Numbered from the stretch's first letter, positions 50,054 through 59,529 are shown. The stretch: 64,000 nt of DNA from Micromonospora okii (GCF_020884795.1 NZ_BBZF01000029.1:1-64000); one strand, 5' to 3'. A program made the numbers and translations. Notes: generated from the sequence alone by a model not told the origin.

Positions 50054-50864
50054 TCACGGCCAGGTCGGGCTCGTAGCCCAGCACAGCCGCGACGTGTACG
50101 GATGCCGGGGCGCGCGCAGCACATCGTCCGCCGGACCCTCCTCCATGACCCGGCCGCGATGCATGACCGCCACCCGGTCGGCGAGTTGCTCGACCACTGC
50201 CAGGTCGTGGCTGATGAACAGGCAGGAGAAACCGAAGTGGCCCTGTAGCGACCGGAGCAGTTCCAGGATCCGTGCCTGTGCCGACACGTCCAGGGCACTG
50301 GTGGGCTCGTCCGCCATCAACAGGGCCGGGTTGAGGGCGATGGCGCGGGCGATGGCTACCCGCTGCCGTTGCCCACCCGACATCTCGTACGGGTGGCGGT
50401 CGCGTAGGCGCGACGGCAGCTCGACCGCGTCCAACAGCTCGTCGACGCGGTGGCGTTGCGCGTCCGGGCGCAGATCGGTGTGCAGCGACAGCGGTTCGGC
50501 GATGCTCGCGCCGACCGTCCGGCGGGGGTTCAGGGACGACGCAGGATCCTGGAAGACGATGCCGAGCTGGGAGCGGAACGTGCGCACTTCACGACGGGAG
50601 GCGTGCCCCAGGTCGACGCCAGCGACGGTTACCGTGCCGGCAGTCACCGGTGCGAGGCCGGCAATCGCCCGGCCCAGGGTCGATCTGCCCGAGCCTGATT
50701 CGCCGACCAGGGCCACCAGTTCACCCTGCCCGATGTGTAACGAGACGTCATCCACCGCCCGGACCGGCCGTCCGCGCCTCGAACTCCACGGCCAGCCCGG
50801 CCACCGCGAGCAGCGGTGACCGGGCGGCCTTCGCGAGGTGTGGCTCCGTGGGGGAGACCGTCAC
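50054..50864 (-). pseudogene. Oligopeptide-type ABC transporter ATPase (DppF-like) with frameshift
   Basis: Start GTG at 50864 overlaps the binding-protein stop (GTGA) and reads TVSPTEPHLAKAARSPLLAVAGLAVEFEARTAGPG. Near 50765 the frame is broken; the remaining ATPase continues in another frame as VRAVDDVSLHIGQGELVALVGESGSGRSTLG (Walker A with Arg replacing the usual Lys), QLGIVFQDPASSLNP (Q-loop), MSGGQRQRVAIARAIALNPALLMADEPTSALD (signature, Walker B) and FISHDLAVVEQLADRVAV. The end (HPYTSRLCWATSPTWP) is short, with another plausible frame continuing (AAVLGYEPDLAVMRSAVGGRWVPYR), so a second shift is possible. The Walker A Arg argues for real decay. Confidence 0.75.
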
Positions 50865-52525
50865 CCCTGCTTCAGCGATACCTTCAGGTAGTTCGGGTAG
50901 GCCGGGAAGGCGGGCACGAAGAAGTTCCGAACCTTCGACCCGCGCAGGAACGAGTTCTTCGTGTAGGTCAGCGGCACGATCGGCGCGTCCTGCAGGATGC
51001 GCTTGTCGGCCTGTGCCCACAGGGCCTGCGCCTTCGTCGGGTCGGTCTCGGCCGTGGCCTGTCCGATGAGCGTGTCGACCTCGGGCTGGCGGTAGCGGGC
51101 GATGTTGTAGCCACCGCCGCCGATCTCGGTGGACGCGAACAGCGGCTGGATGTTGCCGTTGGCGCTGGGGAAGTCCGGCTGCCAGCTGGCGACGGTCAGG
51201 TCGTAGTCACCCTTGTCGCCGGTCACCTCGGCGGTCCAGGCGTCATCGTCCACCGGCTTGATGGTCACCGTGATGCCCACCCGCTGCAGCCCCTGCTGGA
51301 TGGCCTGGGACTTGGCGAGGGTCGGCTGGTCGTTCTCGGACAGCAGCGTGAGGTTCAGGCTGGTCTGCCCCGCCTCGGTGAGCAGCTGCCTGGCCTTGGC
51401 GACGTCGCCGGACGGCTCGGCCGGATAGAGGTTGTAGTCGACGCGCCCGGGGATGCCGGGTGTGATCAACGTGCTGGCCAGGTCGCCGCCGATGGCACCG
51501 CCGGAGGCGACCTGGTAGGCCCGCTTGTCCACGGCGTACTGGATGGCCTGGCGCACCTTGACGTCCTTCAGCGGCCCGCGCTGGGTGTTGAGCGCCAGGT
51601 ACGACAGCGCGCCGGCGTCCGAGGTGACCAACCGCTGCTTCGCGCCGGCGTTCTGCTCGATCTGCGCGAGCTGGGCGGGCGCCACGAAGCCGGCGCCGAA
51701 GGCGGAGCGGTCGTCACCCGAGTCGGCGATCAGCCGTTGCGACTGGACCGTCGTGTCCTGGCCGAGCTGGAAGACGACACTGTCGGGTCCGGCGGTGCGC
51801 ACCTGGTCGGTGGCGGCGTCCCAGTTCGGGTTGCGGGAGAGCTTCACCGAGACACCCTGCTGGTACGACTCCACCTGGTAGGGGCCGGACGAGACCGGGT
51901 TCTGGCTGTACTTCTTCGGGTCGTCCTTCGCCTTCGGGACGGGGGCGAACGCCGGCATCGAGGCGATCCACGGCCAGTCGCCGTAGGCCGTCTTGAGGTG
52001 GAAGACGAGGGTCTTCGCGTCCGGGGTCTCGATCGAGGCCAGGTCCGCTCCGGAGTACGGCCCCTTGTACTCGGTGCCGCCCGCGAGCAGGCTCTTGTGG
52101 TAGCCGAGGCCGCCGGAGAGTTCGGGCGCGAAGGAGCGTTCGATGCCGTACTTGACGTCGCCTGCGGTGATCGGTGCCCCGTCGGAGTACTTGAGCCCGT
52201 CCTTCAGGGTGAAGGTCCAGGTCTTGCCGCCGTCGGTGGTCCTACCGGTGTCCGTCGCCAGGTCGGGGACCACCTGCGCCGCCTTGCCCGGCTGGACCTC
52301 CCAGGTGGTGAGCCGGCGCAGGACCAGGCCCAGGGTGGTGATTGCCAGGTTCTGGCTCTTGGCGGGGTCGAAGTTGATGTCGCTGGCGGCGCTGAGGATG
52401 GTCAACGTGCCACCCTTCTCGGTGCCCCCGGTCGATCCGCCGGCGTCCGGCGTGACGTCCGGGTTCGCGTTGCAACCAGCCAGGGCGAGTACGCCTGCGA
52501 GCGCGAGTGCGCTGCGTCTTTTCAT
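50861..52525 (-). CDS. Peptide/nickel-type ABC transporter substrate-binding lipoprotein
   Basis: 554 residues from an ATG with AAGGTAAGG upstream. Lipoprotein signal KRRSALALAGVLALAGC (lipobox LAGC) anchors it outside the membrane. SBP_bac_5 features follow: GGTLTILSAASDINFDPAKS, PDLATDTGRTTDGGKTWTFTLKDGLKYSDGAPITAGDVKYGIER and YLALNTQRGPLKDVKVRQAIQYAVDKRAY. It should capture oligopeptides or a related ligand such as a sulfur-containing compound or glutathione, and pass it to the two permeases encoded upstream. The nearby sulfur operon favours an organosulfur ligand (inference). Confidence 0.9.
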   Translation of the reverse strand: MKRRSALALAGVLALAGCNANPDVTPDAGGSTGGTEKGGTLTILSAASDINFDPAKSQNLAITTLGLVLRRLTTWEVQPGKAAQVVPDLATDTGRTTDGGKTWTFTLKDGLKYSDGAPITAGDVKYGIERSFAPELSGGLGYHKSLLAGGTEYKGPYSGADLASIETPDAKTLVFHLKTAYGDWPWIASMPAFAPVPKAKDDPKKYSQNPVSSGPYQVESYQQGVSVKLSRNPNWDAATDQVRTAGPDSVVFQLGQDTTVQSQRLIADSGDDRSAFGAGFVAPAQLAQIEQNAGAKQRLVTSDAGALSYLALNTQRGPLKDVKVRQAIQYAVDKRAYQVASGGAIGGDLASTLITPGIPGRVDYNLYPAEPSGDVAKARQLLTEAGQTSLNLTLLSENDQPTLAKSQAIQQGLQRVGITVTIKPVDDDAWTAEVTGDKGDYDLTVASWQPDFPSANGNIQPLFASTEIGGGGYNIARYRQPEVDTLIGQATAETDPTKAQALWAQADKRILQDAPIVPLTYTKNSFLRGSKVRNFFVPAFPAYPNYLKVSLKQG

Positions 52526-52554
52526 CAGTGCCTTACCTTTCGATGATTGGCGCA

Positions 52555-53547
52555 TCAGGGCGCCACTCTTGGGTCGAGGACGCCGTAGACCAGGTCCACG
52601 ACGAAGTTCGCGAGGATGATGAGGAACGCGGAGAAGAGGGTGACCCCGATGATCAGCGGGAGGTCGACGTTGCCGACCGCGTCCAGCAGCAGGGCGCCCA
52701 GGCCGGGCATGCTGAAGACCCGCTCGGTGATGACCGCGCCGCCGAGCAGCGACCCGAGGTCGAGCCCGAAGACGGTGACCACCGGGATGAGGACGTTGCG
52801 CAGGGCGTGCCGACCGACGATCCGCCGTTCCCGCAGCCCTTTGGCGCGAGCCGTGCGGATGTAGTCCTCGCCCAGCACGTCGAGCATCTGACCCCGGGTC
52901 AGCCGTGCGTAGACCGCCGCGGAGGTCAGGGCGAGCACACACCAGGGCAGCACCAGGTGCCACAACCAGCCCACCGGATCCTCGGTCAGCGGCACGTACC
53001 CGTTGACGGGCACCATGTCGAGGGTGAAGCCGAACAGCAGGATGCCGAGCAGGCCGACCAGGTAGCTGGGAGCGGAGACACCGATCGTGGAGAACGTCAT
53101 CGCTGCCCGGTCGATCGTGGTGCCCCTGCGGACGGCCGAGACGACTCCGGTGCCGACGCCGATGATCAGCCAGAGCACGGCGGCGCCGACGGCGATGGAG
53201 AAGGTGACCGGGATGCGTTCCAGGATGAGGTGGGTGACCGATTCGTTCAGTTGGAAGGAGTACCCGAAGCAGGGTGCCGCGCAGTGCACGGCGGCGGCTC
53301 CGGTGCCGAAGGTGCGGCCGGTGACGATCCCGCCGAGGAAGGCCACGTACTGCTGGGCCCAGGGCTGGTCGTAGCCCATGAAGGCGCGGGCGTCGGCGAG
53401 CCGTTCGGGTGTGCAGGGTCGTCCGCAGGAGAGCCGCGCCGGATCACTGGGCAGCAGGACGAACACCGCGTACGTGATCAGACTGATCACGAGCAGCGTG
53501 ATGATCATGCTGAACAGACGTCCGGAGACCAGTCGGAGAACTCTCAT
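52555..53547 (-). CDS. DppB/OppB-type ABC permease
   Basis: 330 residues. Six predicted membrane helices, a long periplasmic loop after the first (with four Cys: RLSCGRPC...VHCAAPCFGYS), and the EAA-type loop DYIRTARAKGLRERRIVGRHALRNVLIPVVT. The ATG overlaps the dppC-like stop as ATGA. The Cys pairs in the external loop may form disulfides. Forms a heterodimeric channel with the next permease. Confidence 0.9.
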   Translation of the reverse strand: MRVLRLVSGRLFSMIITLLVISLITYAVFVLLPSDPARLSCGRPCTPERLADARAFMGYDQPWAQQYVAFLGGIVTGRTFGTGAAAVHCAAPCFGYSFQLNESVTHLILERIPVTFSIAVGAAVLWLIIGVGTGVVSAVRRGTTIDRAAMTFSTIGVSAPSYLVGLLGILLFGFTLDMVPVNGYVPLTEDPVGWLWHLVLPWCVLALTSAAVYARLTRGQMLDVLGEDYIRTARAKGLRERRIVGRHALRNVLIPVVTVFGLDLGSLLGGAVITERVFSMPGLGALLLDAVGNVDLPLIIGVTLFSAFLIILANFVVDLVYGVLDPRVAP

Positions 53548-54500
53548 CGCCGCAGCCCTCGCGTCTTCGGGTCGAGTGCGTCGCGCAGGCCGTCGCCGAG
53601 CAGGTTGAAGGCGAGCGTGGCGAGGAAGAGCGCCCCGCCGGGAAAGACCAGGAACATCGGGTCGGTCTGGACCCAGCCGACCGCGTCGCCGATCGAGCGG
53701 CCCCACGCCGGTGTCGGCGGCGGCACCCCGACCCCGAGGAACGAGAGTGCGGCCTCTGCTCCGATCATCGACGGGATCATGATGGTGGCGTAGACGATGA
53801 TCGTGGCGGTGATGTGGGGCAGTAGTTGCCGTACGAGCAGGTGCCAGCCACCGGCGCCGAGGGCGGTCGATGCGACCACGAAGGTGCGCCGCTTCAACGC
53901 CAGCGTCTGGCCACGGACCACGCGCGCGATCGAGGGCCAGCCGAAGATCGCGAGGACGCCGACGAGGAGCAGCGGCTTCGGGAGGCTGGTCGGGGCGATC
54001 GCGCCGAGTGCGATCACGAAGACCAGGTACGGGAAACCGAGCAGGACGTCGATGATCCGGGTGACGATGCGGTCGTACCAGCCGCCGTAGAAGCCGGCGG
54101 TGAGGCCGACGATCACTCCGAGCAGCACCGAGACGGTGGTGGCCCCGGCACCGATGAGGATCGAGGTACGGGTGCCGTGTACCACGATCGCGAACAGGTC
54201 GCGCCCGGTCATCGGTTCCACCCCGAACCAGTGCTGGGCGCTGATTCCGCCGCCGAAGCCCTTCGGCGCCCCGGAGTCCGACAGGGCGTCGAGGTCGTAG
54301 GTGTAGGGGTCCTGACCCGCGATCGCGCTGAGCAGTGGGGCTGCGGCCGCGACGACGAGGAAGAAGGCCACGCCGCCGGCTCCGCCCAGCGCCCACCGAT
54401 CGGCGGACAGCCGGCGCCAGAGCTGGCGGGCGGCTGCGCCGCGGGCCTGGCTCGGTGGTCGGGTCGGAGCCGGCGGCGCGGGGTGGGTGTCGGCGGACAC
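53544..54500 (-). CDS. DppC/OppC-type ABC permease, first gene of transporter operon
   Basis: 318 residues from a GTG with AAGGAACCAAC upstream. N-terminal Pro/Ala-rich cytosolic tail, then helices (ALGGAGGVAFFLVVAAAAPLL ...) and the permease signature TRTSILIGAGATTVSVLLGVIVGLTAGFYGGWYDRIVTR and GWPSIARVVRGQTLALKRRTFVVASTALGAG. It is the first gene after a 163-base gap following the SsuD-like gene, so the transporter may be an extension of the sulfur operon or have its own promoter in that gap. Confidence 0.9.
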   Translation of the reverse strand: MSADTHPAPPAPTRPPSQARGAAARQLWRRLSADRWALGGAGGVAFFLVVAAAAPLLSAIAGQDPYTYDLDALSDSGAPKGFGGGISAQHWFGVEPMTGRDLFAIVVHGTRTSILIGAGATTVSVLLGVIVGLTAGFYGGWYDRIVTRIIDVLLGFPYLVFVIALGAIAPTSLPKPLLLVGVLAIFGWPSIARVVRGQTLALKRRTFVVASTALGAGGWHLLVRQLLPHITATIIVYATIMIPSMIGAEAALSFLGVGVPPPTPAWGRSIGDAVGWVQTDPMFLVFPGGALFLATLAFNLLGDGLRDALDPKTRGLRR

Positions 54501-54663
54501 GTTGGTTCCTTACGGGGTCCAGGGGTGGGTGGGCCGGGGAGACCTACAACATAGACCGGATTAATAGGAATTGGTGAACACGGGGGATCAGTCCGGGGCG
54601 CCAGGCCGACGAACGGGGCCGTCGCCCGGTGACGGACGCCCGGACAGCTTCCGTCCCACGGCC

Positions 54664-55725
54664 TCAAGCGCGCAGGAGTGGCAGCAGTTGGTCGCCCTGG
54701 CGCGTGATTTCGCGAAGGTAGGGCGTGTCGGAGAGCACGAAGTGGCTGATGCCCAGCCGCTGGTATCTGCGCAGCGAGTTCGCCACGTCCTGGGCGGAGC
54801 CGACCAGCCAGGTGGTGCCCGCTCCGCCGCCACCGTACCTGCCGGGCGCGGTGTAGAGGTTGTCGTCGAGGACCTCTCCGCGTGCGGCGAGGTCGAGCAG
54901 CCGGCGCTGACCGACGGCGGTCTGCCAGTTCTGGTCGCGCGCGGAGCCTGTGCCCCTGGCCATGTCGGCGACTTTGGCTTCGGCATCGGCCCAGGCCTGT
55001 TCGGTGGTGTCTCGCACCAGTGTGGTGACCCGCAGCCCGAACTCCAGCGGGGCGTGCTCGCGCCCCAACTTCTCGCTGAGCTGCTTGAGTCGCTCGATCC
55101 GATCGGCCACGCCGTCGAGTGGCTCGCCCCAGAAGAGTTGGACGTCGGCCTCGGTGGCGGCCACTTCTTCGGCGGCGGGGGAGGCGCCGCCGAAGTAGAG
55201 CCGGGGGTGTCGGCGTTCGCCGCGGACGACCGGTCGGAGCGCCAGGGTGGAGCCGGCGACGGCGAAGTGTCCGCCCCGGTAGGTGACGCTCTCCTCGGTC
55301 CACAGCCTGCGTACGATCTGGAGGAATTCCCTGGTTCGGGCGTAACGGTGGGCCGGATCGCTCTCGCCGTCGCCGTATGCGGCCAGGTCGTCCCTGCCCG
55401 AGACGATGTTGACGAGCGTTCGGCCTCCGCTGAGGTGGTCGAGGGTCGCGGCGGCGGCAGCGAAGTTGGCGGGCCGCCAGTAGCCAGGTCGAATCGCGAC
55501 CAGCGGCTGGAACGTGGTCGTCCGGGCAGCGAGCGCGGTGGCGACCGTGAACGTGTCGGGCCGTCCCCAGCCGGTCCCGATGAGCGCGCCGCCCCACCCG
55601 TGCTCCTCGAGAGCCCTGGCGTGGCTGGTGAGGGTCTCCAGGCTGTTGTGGTTGTCGATCACGTCGTCGCCGCGGTGACCGGGCTGGACCTGGTTCGGGA
55701 TGTACCAGAGGAACTCGGAACTCAT
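54664..55725 (-). CDS. ssuD: Alkanesulfonate monooxygenase SsuD-like (LLM flavin-dependent)
   Basis: 353 residues from an ATG with GGAAGG upstream. A luciferase-like TIM barrel: SSEFLWYIPNQVQPGHRGDD, LEEHGWGGALIGTGWGRPDTFTVATALAARTTTFQPLVAIRPGYW, LDHLSGGRTLVNIVSGRDD, SVTYRGGHFAVAGSTL, RLYFGGASPAAEEVA. These match SsuD, which cleaves the C-S bond of alkanesulfonates using FMNH2 and O2 to yield sulfite and aldehyde. The FMNH2 is presumably provided by the reductase gene 99 bases upstream. Length equals the family's usual 350-380. Confidence 0.9.
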   Translation of the reverse strand: MSSEFLWYIPNQVQPGHRGDDVIDNHNSLETLTSHARALEEHGWGGALIGTGWGRPDTFTVATALAARTTTFQPLVAIRPGYWRPANFAAAAATLDHLSGGRTLVNIVSGRDDLAAYGDGESDPAHRYARTREFLQIVRRLWTEESVTYRGGHFAVAGSTLALRPVVRGERRHPRLYFGGASPAAEEVAATEADVQLFWGEPLDGVADRIERLKQLSEKLGREHAPLEFGLRVTTLVRDTTEQAWADAEAKVADMARGTGSARDQNWQTAVGQRRLLDLAARGEVLDDNLYTAPGRYGGGGAGTTWLVGSAQDVANSLRRYQRLGISHFVLSDTPYLREITRQGDQLLPLLRA

Positions 55726-55824
55726 CGTGGCGGCCTTCCAGCTCGGTGGGATGGCGACAGCGGTCACCGCCCGCAGGACGGGCGGTGACCGTGCCACCCG
55801 GGGGTGAGCCGGGTCAGGGTCGTG

Positions 55825-56376
55825 TCACGCCACGCCGGCCCGCTGTGCGCCGATCGCGGTGGTGTGCTGTTCGGCCCACTGCGCCGCGATCTCGTACCCG
55901 TCTGCCAGTTGCGACTCGACCACGGCAAGCGGCGGCGCCGGGACCTGCGCGCCCAGTTCGACGAGCACGTCGCGCAGGGCCGACCCGGCCGCGTCGGCGT
56001 GCGCCGGCGAGGCGGCCACGGCTATCGCCACCGCGACCACCTGGGCCAACTCCCGGTGCCCGAACTGGTCCAGGAAGACCTTCAACAGCCCGGTGTAGCT
56101 GCCCTTGTACGTCGGCGTCGCGACGACCAGCAGCCGCGCCGACCGGACCGCCGCGAACGGATCAGGGCCGGCCTTCGCCCCGTACGCCGGTTCCGGTCCG
56201 AACGACACTCCGACGATCTCGGCCAGCTCCAGCACCTGGACGGCGCCCGGTGGTCCGTCCAGCCGATCCAGCAGTGCCACGGCGACCGCCTCGGCGATGC
56301 CCCGGGTACGCGACCCGGCACGAGGGTTACCCACCAGCACGACGACGTCCGGGGTCGACGACGGCCCGTCGCTCAC
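55825..56376 (-). CDS. NAD(P)H-dependent FMN reductase (SsuE/MsuE-like)
   Basis: 183 residues from a GTG overlapping the aldo-keto reductase stop (GTGA). Flavodoxin-like: VVVLVGNPRAGSRTRGIAEAVA (phosphate loop), SARLLVVATPTYKGSYTGLLKVFLDQF (flavin isoalloxazine and dimer region, PTYKGSYTGLLK). In sulfur operons such enzymes supply FMNH2 to two-component monooxygenases like SsuD and the LLM enzyme encoded here. Family usual length 180-190. Confidence 0.9.
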   Translation of the reverse strand: MSDGPSSTPDVVVLVGNPRAGSRTRGIAEAVAVALLDRLDGPPGAVQVLELAEIVGVSFGPEPAYGAKAGPDPFAAVRSARLLVVATPTYKGSYTGLLKVFLDQFGHRELAQVVAVAIAVAASPAHADAAGSALRDVLVELGAQVPAPPLAVVESQLADGYEIAAQWAEQHTTAIGAQRAGVA

Positions 56377-57437
56377 GGGGCCACCCCGGTTCGCCGCGCC
56401 GACGACCCGCCGCCACGGCGGTACGCCGGATCGGCCAGCCACGCTGGCTGGTAGCCGGAGTCGGCGGGGTTCAGCGTGGTGCCAGGCGCAACGATGGCGT
56501 CGATGCGGTCCAGCACGTCCTTGGACAGCGTCACCTTGGCGGCGCCGAGCTGCGACTCCAGGTGCGCCAGGGTGCGCGGCCCGATGATCGCCGACGTGAC
56601 CGCCGGGTGTTCCAGGACGAAGGCGATCGCGAGGTGGACGAGGGTGAGTCCGGCTTCGTCGGCGAGCGCCGCCAGTTCGTCGACGGCGGTCAGTTTGGCG
56701 GCGTTGGCGGGCAGGGTCGGATCGAAGCGGGCCGGAAGCCTCTCCGCGCGTCGGGAAATCGGCGCTTTCAGCCCGGAGTGGTAGCGGCCGGACAGCCACC
56801 CGCCTGCCAGCGGGCTCCACGGGATGACCGCCAGGCCGTACCGCTGGGCCACCGGTAGCACCTCGCGCTCGATCCCGCGGGCCAGAATCGAGTACGGCGG
56901 CTGCTCGCTGACCACCCGCTCCCTGCCGCGCCGCTGCGCGATCCACTGCCCCTCCACGATCGCGGACGGCTCGAAGGTGGACGTGCCGATGTAGCGGATC
57001 TTGCCCTGGCGCACGAGGTCGGTGAGTGCCCCCAGGGTCTCGTCGAAGTCCGTGTCCGGCTCCGGACGGTGTGCCTGGTAGAGGTCGATCCAGTCGGTGC
57101 CCAGCCGGCGCAGGCTGTTCTCGACCGATCGGACGATCCAACGGCGGGAGCTGCCGCGGTGTTGCGGGTTGTCACCGACCTGGCCGTGGAACTTGGTGGC
57201 CAGGAAGACGTCGTCGCGTCGCCCGCCCGCGAGGGCCTTACCGACGATCTCCTCCGACTCGCCGCTGGAGTAGACGTCCGCGGTGTCGATGGCGGTGATG
57301 CCCTCGTCGAGGGCCCGGTGGATGATGCGGATGCCGTCCTCGTGGTCCGGGTTGCCCCGTTGCCCGAAGTTCATCGCGCCCAGTGTCAGGGAGCTGATGC
57401 GTACGCCGGTGCGCCCGAAGGGCCGTTGCTCGACCAT
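56373..57437 (-). CDS. Aldo-keto reductase
   Basis: 354 residues from an ATG at 57437. AKR signature features: VRISSLTLGAMNFG, ALDEGITAIDTADVYSSGESEEIVGKAL (catalytic Asp and Tyr), FLATKFHGQ (catalytic Lys), DWIDLYQAHRPEPDTD and AIIGPRTLAHLESQL (cofactor-binding). In this operon it may reduce the aldehyde released by SsuD-type cleavage of sulfonates. The exact substrate is not determined. Coupled to the FMN reductase by a GTGA overlap. Confidence 0.9.
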   Translation of the reverse strand: MVEQRPFGRTGVRISSLTLGAMNFGQRGNPDHEDGIRIIHRALDEGITAIDTADVYSSGESEEIVGKALAGGRRDDVFLATKFHGQVGDNPQHRGSSRRWIVRSVENSLRRLGTDWIDLYQAHRPEPDTDFDETLGALTDLVRQGKIRYIGTSTFEPSAIVEGQWIAQRRGRERVVSEQPPYSILARGIEREVLPVAQRYGLAVIPWSPLAGGWLSGRYHSGLKAPISRRAERLPARFDPTLPANAAKLTAVDELAALADEAGLTLVHLAIAFVLEHPAVTSAIIGPRTLAHLESQLGAAKVTLSKDVLDRIDAIVAPGTTLNPADSGYQPAWLADPAYRRGGGSSARRTGVAP

Positions 57438-57457
57438 GGTTCCTCCTTCGCGTCGGG

Positions 57458-58795
57458 TCAGCGGTTCGCTGCCGCCGGCAGCCGCGTGAACTGGTTGGCC
57501 GGTCGGGGCAACCCGTAGTGCTCGCGCAGGGTGGTCCCGGTGTACTCGGTGCGGAACAGCCCGCGGCGTTGCAGGATCGGCACGACGTGGTCGACGAACG
57601 TCTCCAGCCCGGACGGCAGTACGGGAGGCATGATGTTGAAGCCGTCGGCCGCGCCGCCGCGGTACCACTGCTCGATGGCGTCGGCGACCTGCTCCGGCGT
57701 GCCGGCGAAGGTGCGGTGCCCGCGCCCGCCGCCGAGCCTGCCGATGAGCTGGCGGACGGTCAGCCGTTCGCGCCGGGCCAGCGTGACGATCAGCGTGTAC
57801 CGGCTCTTGGCGCCCTCGATCTCGTCCTCGCTCGGCAGGTCGGCGGGCAGTTCCTTGTCCAGGTCGAGGTCTTCCGGAGCAACCCGCAACGTCGTGGCGA
57901 GCTGCTGCCGGGCGTACTCCGGTTTGATCAACCGGTCCAGCTCCTCCTCCAGGGCGCGGGCCTCGGCCTCGGTGGCCCCGATGGCCGGAACGATGCCCGG
58001 CAGGATCTTGATGGTGTCCGGGTCGCGGCCGATTTGCGCGGCACGCCGCTTGAGGTCGCGGTAGAACGCCTGCGCCTCGGCGAGCGTCTGCTGGGCGGTG
58101 AAGACCGCCTCCGCGTAGCGGGCAGCCAGGTCCTTGCCGTCCTCGGACGAACCGGCCTGCACCAGCAGGGGGTAACCCTGCGGGGAACGTGGGACGTTGA
58201 GGGGGCCGGCCACCCGGAAGTGCCGCCCGGAGTGCTCCGGCGGGTAGAGCAGATCGTCGTCGCCCCACCGTCCGCCGTCCTTGTCGCCGAGCGGCGCCGC
58301 GTCGTCCCAACTGTCCCAGAGCTTCAGGGACACCTCGATGAACTCGGCCGCCCGCTCGTACCGGTCCCGGTGGGCGGGCAGGTCGTCCAGGTTGAAGTTG
58401 CGGGCCGCCTTCTCGCCGGCGGTGGTGACGATGTTCCATCCGGCCCGCCCGCCGCTGATGTGGTCGAGCGACGCGAAGCGGCGGGCCAGGTTGAACGGCT
58501 CGTTGTACGTCGTCGACGCCGTCGCGATGAGCCCGATGTGGTTCGTCGCGCCGGCCAGGGCGGTGAGCAGCACGGTCGGCTCCAGAGTGCCGCCCGGACG
58601 TCGACCGATGCTGTTCCACAGCACCGGACTGTCGGCGAGGAAGAGCGAGTCGAGCTTGCCGCGCTCGGCGATGCGGGCCAGGCGCGTGAAGTGCTCGACG
58701 TCGGTCTGCGCGAACGGGTCACTCTCGGGCAGCCGCCAGGCCGCCTCGTGGTGGCCGACGCCCATGAGGAACGCGTTGAGGTGCAGCATGCTCAT
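57458..58795 (-). CDS. LLM flavin-dependent monooxygenase, NtaA/SnaA/DszA group
   Basis: 445 residues. The start ATG overlaps the ATPase stop (ATGA). Features: LNAFLMGVGHHEAAWR, FTRLARIAERGKLDSLFLADSPVLWNS, LTALAGATNHIGLIATASTTYNEPFNLARRFASLDHISGGRAGWNIVTTAGEKAARNF and FRVAGPLNVPRSPQGYPLLVQAGSS. These belong to the nitrilotriacetate/pristinamycin/dibenzothiophene-sulfone monooxygenase group. With a sulfonate transporter and FMN reductase adjacent, a C-S cleaving role on a larger organosulfur compound is likely. Confidence 0.9.
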   Translation of the reverse strand: MSMLHLNAFLMGVGHHEAAWRLPESDPFAQTDVEHFTRLARIAERGKLDSLFLADSPVLWNSIGRRPGGTLEPTVLLTALAGATNHIGLIATASTTYNEPFNLARRFASLDHISGGRAGWNIVTTAGEKAARNFNLDDLPAHRDRYERAAEFIEVSLKLWDSWDDAAPLGDKDGGRWGDDDLLYPPEHSGRHFRVAGPLNVPRSPQGYPLLVQAGSSEDGKDLAARYAEAVFTAQQTLAEAQAFYRDLKRRAAQIGRDPDTIKILPGIVPAIGATEAEARALEEELDRLIKPEYARQQLATTLRVAPEDLDLDKELPADLPSEDEIEGAKSRYTLIVTLARRERLTVRQLIGRLGGGRGHRTFAGTPEQVADAIEQWYRGGAADGFNIMPPVLPSGLETFVDHVVPILQRRGLFRTEYTGTTLREHYGLPRPANQFTRLPAAANR

Positions 58796-59529
58796 CCTTC
58801 CGTCTCGTCGACGCCGAGCGCCCGCAGCAGGGTCTCGCGGTACGCGAGGAACTGCGGCTGTCGGTACGACCGCGGTGCCGGCAGGTCGATGGCGAGGTCG
58901 ACGGCGATCCGGCCGCTGTCCAGCAGCAGCACCCGGTCGGCCAGCGTGATCGCTTCGTCGACGTCGTGTGTCACGAGCAGCACCGTGGGTCGGTGCCGGG
59001 CATGGAGCACGCGCAGCAGGGCGTGCATGCGCAGCCGGGTCAGCGCGTCCAGCGCGCCGAACGGCTCGTCGGCGAGCAGCAGTTCCGGCTCGGACACCAG
59101 CGCCCGGGCCAGCGCCACGCGTTGCTGCTCGCCGCCGGACAGCTCGTTGGGCCAGGCCCGCTCCCTCCCGGCGAGGCCGACCTCGGCGAGCGCCGCACGG
59201 CCGCGCTCGGTGGCGTCCGGCCCGCGCAGGCCGAGGAGGACGTTGTCCAGCACGCGCTGCCACGGCAGGAGCCGGGCGTCCTGGAAGACGACCGAGGAGT
59301 TCTCCGGCACGTCGACCAGGCCCGAGCCGGCGGCGTCGCCGTCCAGGCCGGCGAGCGCACGCAGCAGGGTGCTCTTGCCCGAGCCGCTGCGCCCCAGCAG
59401 CGCGACGAACTCGCCCGGGGCGATCTCCAGGTCGAATCCGTCGAGGACGACCCGGTCCCCGAATCCTCGCGCCAGGTTGTGCACGCGTACGGCGCGGGAT
59501 GCGGTCAGTCCGCCAGCGTGCGTCGCCAC
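58792..59529 (-). CDS. ssuB: Aliphatic sulfonate ABC transporter ATPase
   Basis: 245 residues from a GTG at 59529, overlapping the permease 3' end by 25 bases. Walker A LLGRSGSGKSTLL, Q-loop VVFQDARLLPWQRVLDNVLLGL, signature ELSGGEQQRVALARALVSEPELLLADEPFGALDALTR, H-loop LLVTHDVDEAITLADRVLLL. This is the SsuB/TauB type. Gene order SsuA-SsuC-SsuB supports assignment. Confidence 0.92.
   Translation of the reverse strand: MATHAGGLTASRAVRVHNLARGFGDRVVLDGFDLEIAPGEFVALLGRSGSGKSTLLRALAGLDGDAAGSGLVDVPENSSVVFQDARLLPWQRVLDNVLLGLRGPDATERGRAALAEVGLAGRERAWPNELSGGEQQRVALARALVSEPELLLADEPFGALDALTRLRMHALLRVLHARHRPTVLLVTHDVDEAITLADRVLLLDSGRIAVDLAIDLPAPRSYRQPQFLAYRETLLRALGVDETEG

Noticed and set aside
54550..54568. 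A fourth copy of the CCTAY-N7-GTAGG operator upstream of the peptide transporter.
   Set aside because: Only one half-site (ATAGG) is present; the other half does not fit at the required spacing, so it is mentioned only as a half-site.
54571..55788. A 405-codon plus-strand frame opposite ssuD, and similar plus-strand frames at 55746-56858, 57518-59611 and 60326-61393.
   Set aside because: All are antisense shadows of well-recognised sulfur genes with intact motifs on the minus strand.
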